Positions 60,801 through 64,000 of a stretch of DNA of 64,000 nucleotides are shown here, piece after piece; the first letter of the stretch is position 1; each line of letters opens with the position of its first letter. Source of the stretch: Cristatella mucedo (Eukaryota > Bryozoa > Phylactolaemata > Cristatellidae); the NCBI GenBank assembly GCA_009760855.2, contig WPIO01000298.1:50819-114818 (forward strand), in the 5' to 3' direction. The position numbers and the translations under genes are program-made. The notes below the pieces were generated by a model. That model saw nothing but the letters and a program-made list of their open reading frames with translations. It made no database searches and was not told where the DNA came from.

Positions 60801-61257
60801 TTTATGTTAAAGTGATTAACTCAGGCTTTCTACCCATCGTTCACGTGCTTTAAATCAGCAGTTGCCTTCAAGAGTGTTTTCCCGACAGTTGTCTCAGGGA
60901 ATTGGTAAATTCTGCAGAATAGCCACCTTCCAACCAATATATATGAACTATAAACTTGAAATATAAGCTGGCCTTGACAAGTTCTAAGGGATGCTAGGTT
61001 TTCATGGTGGTTGACGTCGTAAGTATAGCAGCAAGCCGCAAGTCCCTGAACTTGACTTTTGCAGGTGCATGCTAAGTTGACGAGTCACGTCACATACATT
61101 TTTTATTTTCATTTTAGATACAGCGTCAGTTAGAATTAAGGGCCCCAACTTTTGAGGGCGTTGGAATATTTTTTAAGTGCCTGATGATGAATCTATGAGC
61201 TTTACCAAAAGATCCATTTTTAATGAACAGGGAGCAGCCTGACCTTACCTATTACAG

Positions 61258-61445
61258 GTTATCAGAAGTTCAACACGACAGCTATGGATGCATCAAAAGA
61301 GCTTGTGGTTTGTGCGACTTTGCATGCCAATCGTTCCGTTGGTATTGGAGATATATCAATAAATGTTCTGTGAATGAAATTAATTCCGTAGACCAGGGAA
61401 TTACTCCCAAACCCTCAGGCATTTCCTCAATTTACTGTATAGATG
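61258..61445 (+). CDS. Candidate plus-strand Cys-rich exon, unrecognised
   Basis: After the acceptor ACCTATTACAG a frame stays open for 62 codons to a GTCAGT donor. It includes SYGCIKRACGLCDFAC and YINKCSV, five Cys in about 33 residues. No domain family was recognised, and it sits close to minus-strand candidates, so at most one of these calls is likely to be right. Confidence 0.2.
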
Positions 61446-61477
61446 GTCAGTTTATCTAGAAAGATGAATTCTAAAAT

Positions 61478-61605
61478 CCCACACTATGAGGCCGAAATCA
61501 TTTCTGGAATATAGAATCAAGATGACACATCATGTAAATGTAGGAATATTTCGTACCTGGAGTTGTGGATGTACAACTACAGCTGGTAGCTTGGTCTTGA
61601 AGGTA
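61478..61605. repeat. Dispersed duplicate, copy 2
   Basis: Partner of 60670-60800, about 0.8 kb away in the same orientation. It overlaps the minus-strand exon candidate at 61557-61651. Confidence 0.65.
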
Positions 61606-61651
61606 ATATCAAACGAAGAATCTCCACTGACTTCTTCGGAACGACTACAAA
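61557..61651 (-). CDS. Candidate exon, unrecognised
   Basis: An open minus-strand segment after the acceptor TTTTTAACAG, ending at GTACGA. It encodes CSRSEEVSGDSSFDITF, then KLPAVVVHPQLQ, a beta-rich peptide. The 3' part and its flank are duplicated about 0.8 kb away (60670-60800), where the open frame and a GTGCAA donor are kept. No family recognised. Confidence 0.25.
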
Positions 61652-62094
61652 CTGTTAAAAATCTGAGCTCGGAACAAACGACGACAGGGTGGGTGTAAGT
61701 TACGGTTGGGTGTTAGCTCGTTGCAGCCAGGTCAAAAAAGTGAAAGCTCCACCAAGAACCCGATATTCTCAGAGGTTTATCGTGCGTTGAAAGCTCATAC
61801 CGTCAGTGCACTTTAAGAACGGACGCTGGAGTTGAGAGAGACCCGATGAATAATAAGTTTAAGTAACTCAGTGCTGTGCTTGAGAGAGGCTGTGATGAAT
61901 GAATTCAGACTAGGCTGGAACAATAAAATGTCGATTTGATATGACTAGACGTGTAGCTGGATAATTATAAATTAAAGAACCCTGGAATAAGCAATCAAAA
62001 CCGCAAATAATTTTAAGAACAGTGAGGAAACTCTAATAGGTACCCACGATACTACCAAATAACAAGGTCAGTAGGAGTTGGCAAAGCTTGAGTT

Positions 62095-62660
62095 ACGTAA
62101 CGTAATTTAAGGTAATGTATCCTCGTCTGTAACACCTCAAAGCAACAAAGACAATGTGGGTGTCACGCATGAGAGTTTTGGAAAGCACACTCACAGCCTA
62201 CGCGGCTTTTGGTATGCATTGGGGAGCCAACAGATTTCATCTCGCACAACAAAGAAAAATGGAAATCGTAGCAGAGTCATGAGAGCAGTTGAGGTAAAGA
62301 GTAGCACGGAATTAGCAGCTCAGGACCGCTGATTAGGGGAGCCATATTCGGCAGCAGGAGAGTAGCTGTCGTTGGGGAAGGACCGTGGAAGAGAGTTCCA
62401 CAGTCTAGAACCAGCAGAGCTAAAGCTTTTGTAGCCAACGATCTTTAAGCGAAGGAATAAAACAGCTTATTTATTTTCCATACAAGACCTGAGGGCATAA
62501 ACAGGCTGAAACTGGTGTAGCAGTTCAGCTAGGTATCGAGGAGCCAAGCCGTGGCAGGCCTTGTGGGTCAACGTAAGGACTTGCGAGTAACGGCCGGCTC
62601 AGACGAAGAACCTTAGACCAATAGTTTGACTAGAACGGTAGAGCATTCCGAGTAGACAGT
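62095..62660 (-). mobile_element. LINE B 3' part
   Basis: Reverse reading of tail, C-terminus (HAKS-type YPMRTES region), SSAGSRLWNSLP and, upstream, GLAPRYLAELLHQFQPV. Older than the 47397 copy. The right edge is uncertain. Confidence 0.82.
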
Positions 62661-62698
62661 AGGCACAAGATACAGGTATTTTCCCACAAAGCCAAGGG

Positions 62699-62774
62699 CT
62701 AATATTCGAGACTCCTCGATTGTGTTTCGGAATCCCTAATCTGCCTAATTGTGCTTGAACTTCGACGAACTTTA
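62699..62774 (-). CDS. Candidate terminal exon, short basic cytoplasmic tail
   Basis: After an acceptor-like GGTTATAG the reading phase needed by the transmembrane exon at 63667-63790 gives KVRRSSSTIRQIRDSETQ and then SRSLEY with a TAG stop. The Lys/Arg/Ser-rich start fits a stop-transfer and short cytoplasmic tail, and the implied intron is about 890 bases. The polypyrimidine tract is poor and no homology was recognised, so this could be chance. Confidence 0.28.
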
Positions 62775-63666
62775 CTATAACCGTACGCCTTCTTATAATC
62801 TTAATACCAATATATTAATTTTCAAACTTTATATATTTACGTAAAAGCAACAATTCGTTTGCATGGCACACTAAGAGAATAAAACCTAAAACTAGGTTTA
62901 CATGGAAGAAGAAACGTGCTTAGGAGCTGATCTAGTGAAGTTTGCATAAACGTGGCAGATAAAATTGACAATTTAACAACATGGAAATGAGATATTCTTG
63001 AGCAAGTGTCACAACAATGTCATGAATGGCGATTTATTAGTTCTGGCTTAAGAATTGGTAGATTGGGCCAAACTTCAGCCATAGTAACCAATTACATCCT
63101 CCATGTACAGTGGAAATCATTCGGGCCTGCTTAGATAGGTATAGTTCAGCCAGGAACCCGTTCATGAATTTCTGACTTTCTTAGAACTTTGTAAAGTCGC
63201 TTTAGACAACTCTCCCTGCTCGTGCTTTAGGCAAATAAAGTTAGTTCCAAACCCCAAGTTCTGTCATGAAAATCCTAATTGCTAACCCACACCAAAACCC
63301 CTTCTCATTTTCACTTCTATGTGTAAGTGATGTGTTACCATCAACTTTCTCTTACTGTTCAAATTTACGCTCGATGATTTTCTCGTTCCGAATTTAAAAT
63401 AGGAAATACTTCTTAACCACGCAAGTCTTCATATAAACAGTTAAGCTGACTTACGACATTAGCTCCTAAGACTATCTCAAATCCTTTGAAGCATATGCCA
63501 TCATGACTTGTTGAAAACAACTCCATGCTTTTGTGTTGTCGAACTGGGAAAGATACACTTGATGAATTACACTATAGGCCACACTGTCTGTCGACCACGA
63601 GCAAACTGCTCTGAAGCCATACAAATCACCACAAACTAAAGCAGTAATAGTAGGAATGACACATAC
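62775..63666. other. Putative intron, nothing recognised
   Basis: AT-rich, without repeats or exons that I can identify. Confidence 0.35.
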
Positions 63667-63790
63667 CTCCAGATAAAGACAACGATTGAGGAGCCAATCA
63701 GAGCTCCCAGAACCAGAGCTCCAATTATGCTGCCGGCGAGCATAGTAGTCAGGTTTGCACAGGTAGGTGTTGTGTGAACCGATGGGCTCG
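63667..63790 (-). CDS. Transmembrane-helix exon of a membrane protein (partial gene)
   Basis: A 124-base open segment with acceptor CCCTACCAG and donor GTATGT. It encodes a Thr/Pro-rich stalk (HTTPTCANLTT) followed by about 23 hydrophobic residues (MLAGSIIGALVLGALIGSS, then IVVFIW). The G-x-x-x-G and small-residue pattern favours helix packing, as in single-pass receptors. It starts in phase 1, like extracellular modules, and ends in phase 2. The extracellular part must lie beyond the right edge of the window. It is the only convincing membrane exon here. It lies 42 kb upstream of the EGF exon on the same strand, so I treat it as a different gene. A tail exon candidate follows at 62699-62774. 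Confidence 0.55.
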
Positions 63791-63875
63791 CTGGTAGGGA
63801 TTCGTCGAAAAGCATAAAAAAGTCACGCATTTCGGAAAAAATCTGGCACTAGATCATTGGAGTAGCAAAACACTG

Positions 63876-64000
63876 AAGCTCACACAGCCTAGAACACTTC
63901 TTGCCAACATGCACTGGCTACCAGTCAAGCAACGGATTGACTTCAAGGTTTCGTCGCTCACTTTTAGGTAACTTCATTCTTTGGCTCCAGCCTATCTCTC
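63876..64000 (+). mobile_element. LINE A C-terminal region, cut by the window edge
   Basis: ACATGCACTGGCTACCAGTC, AAGCAACGGATTGACTTCAA and TCATTCTTTGGCTCCAGCC match family A just after the LDFCNS region. Confidence 0.88.

Overview
The window looks like a transposon-rich, AT-rich invertebrate metazoan genome. It shows GT-AG introns, symmetric phase-1 extracellular exons (EGF-like, fucolectin), CpG-poor background DNA, tRNA-derived SINEs and many copies of L2/CR1-type non-LTR retrotransposons. A sponge, cnidarian or other marine invertebrate would fit; I cannot name the phylum. There is no operon structure, no long intact gene and no sign of a prokaryote.

Host genes. The clearest gene runs on the minus strand from about 21.7 kb down to 3.7 kb. 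Five recognised exons all start and end in phase 1 and join in frame: an EGF-like module (21561-21686), the two halves of one fucolectin-type F-lectin domain (11776-12000 and 9297-9527), a second Cys-rich EGF-like module (6062-6214) and a fibronectin-III-like module with a Cys-rich end (3666-4031). This predicts a modular extracellular or receptor protein; its signal peptide, membrane anchor and ends are not seen. A separate minus-strand exon at 63667-63790 encodes a transmembrane helix, possibly followed by a short basic tail exon at 62699-62774. Weaker exon candidates lie at 48.6-49.0 kb and 61.3-61.7 kb.

Mobile DNA. Two LINE families dominate. Family A (APE endonuclease, reverse transcriptase, (ATT)n tail) has about thirty fragments; the longest (39226-42825) runs from endonuclease to tail but is frameshifted. 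Family B (tail with short TACAT-type repeats) has about nine. Two tRNA-derived SINE families are present: SINE1, whose 3' end copies the family A tail, and SINE2, which occurs as three consecutive copies inside a family A element. Many copies are nested, internally deleted or inverted, and none seen is intact.

Layout. 0-22 kb: the F-lectin gene, its introns filled with LINEs and SINEs. 22-30 kb: nested A and B elements. 30.8-32.1 kb: a CpG-rich island of unknown function. 32.5-37.9 kb: a strongly diverged tandem satellite with a mean spacing of about 171 bp, which reverses orientation at a tiny LINE B tail. 39-56 kb: LINE-dense, with three SINE2 copies and long CA/TA microsatellites. 57.6-60.2 kb: an older, much more diverged LINE. 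61-64 kb: candidate exons, a LINE B copy and the transmembrane exon.
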